Of a DNA stretch of 5,749 nt, positions 5,634 to 5,749 are shown piece after piece. The position numbers were made by a program, and so were the translations under genes. The stretch covers positions 1 to 5,749 of the forward strand of contig VXXH01000021.1 of NCBI GenBank assembly GCA_009835515.1. Reading direction: 5' to 3'. The notes beneath the pieces were generated by a model. That model searched no databases. It worked only from the letters and a program-made list of their open reading frames with translations, and was not told the origin of the DNA. This DNA comes from Candidatus Poribacteria bacterium. Its GTDB lineage: Bacteria; Poribacteria; WGA-4E; WGA-3G. How positions within the stretch are numbered: position 1 is the first letter of the stretch; each line of letters opens with the position of its first letter.

Positions 5634-5744
5634 TTATCTACCCTCAATCGCTTCAACAATCGCGCGAGGCAGTGTCGTCTGTTCGCCGTTTTCGAGTTCG
5701 ACCCCTAACACCCGTACCTCCGCCACTGTCTCCAAGTTCTGGAC
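5634..5744 (-). other. Doubtful short minus-strand reading frame or C-terminal gene remnant
   Basis: On the minus strand a 36-codon stretch ends at TAA 5636-5634. It reads protein-like (AEVRVLGVELENGEQTTLP, then RAIVEAIEGR), with no rare-looking composition. An in-frame TAA at 5747-5745 closes it upstream, so it has no long extension in this frame; only TTG 5735 or GTG codons could start it. It could be the decayed or frameshifted 3' end of a gene beyond the window, or chance. I do not recognise it, and it does not resemble HicA. It lies 42 bp upstream of the furthest HicB-like start. Confidence 0.2.
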
Positions 5745-5749
5745 TTATA

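Overview
The window (5749 bp, moderate GC) reads as bacterial chromosome from an uncultured or poorly characterised lineage. The intergenic DNA is dense with short heptanucleotide repeats, C6/G6 hairpins and MITE-like nested inverted repeats. Together with a VCBS/FG-GAP propeller gene with repeated 'WYE' blade ends, this style recalls Candidatus Poribacteria-type genomes and, less closely, filamentous cyanobacteria. That assignment is inference from sequence style and was not tested by search.

Bases 1-3445 hold a branched-chain amino acid cluster on the + strand. It comprises the acetolactate synthase large subunit (ilvB, 5' end cut by the window), the ACT-domain regulatory subunit (ilvN) and ketol-acid reductoisomerase (ilvC). 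These carry out the first two common steps of valine/isoleucine/leucine synthesis: IlvBN condenses pyruvate (or pyruvate plus 2-oxobutyrate), and IlvC isomerises and reduces the product with NADPH. All catalytic motifs I checked are intact. Unusually for such a cluster, the two internal gaps (233 and 141 bp) are filled with repeat-derived, hairpin-forming DNA.

Bases 3446-4223 hold a small GNAT acetyltransferase gene framed by two inverted-repeat elements. The elements share a 14-bp module, which also occurs as a variant with compensating stem changes.

Bases 4239-5357 encode a protein that can be read as a complete seven-bladed VCBS-type beta-propeller without a signal peptide. Histidines occur at the start of four predicted inner strands. 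Its function is unknown, and it is the most interesting protein here. Its 3' end overlaps by 12 bp a convergent minus-strand gene for a short HicB-type antitoxin-like protein that lacks the usual C-terminal DNA-binding domain. The last 160 bp hold only a doubtful short minus-strand reading frame. I see no tRNA, rRNA, CRISPR array, transposase or clear rho-independent terminator.
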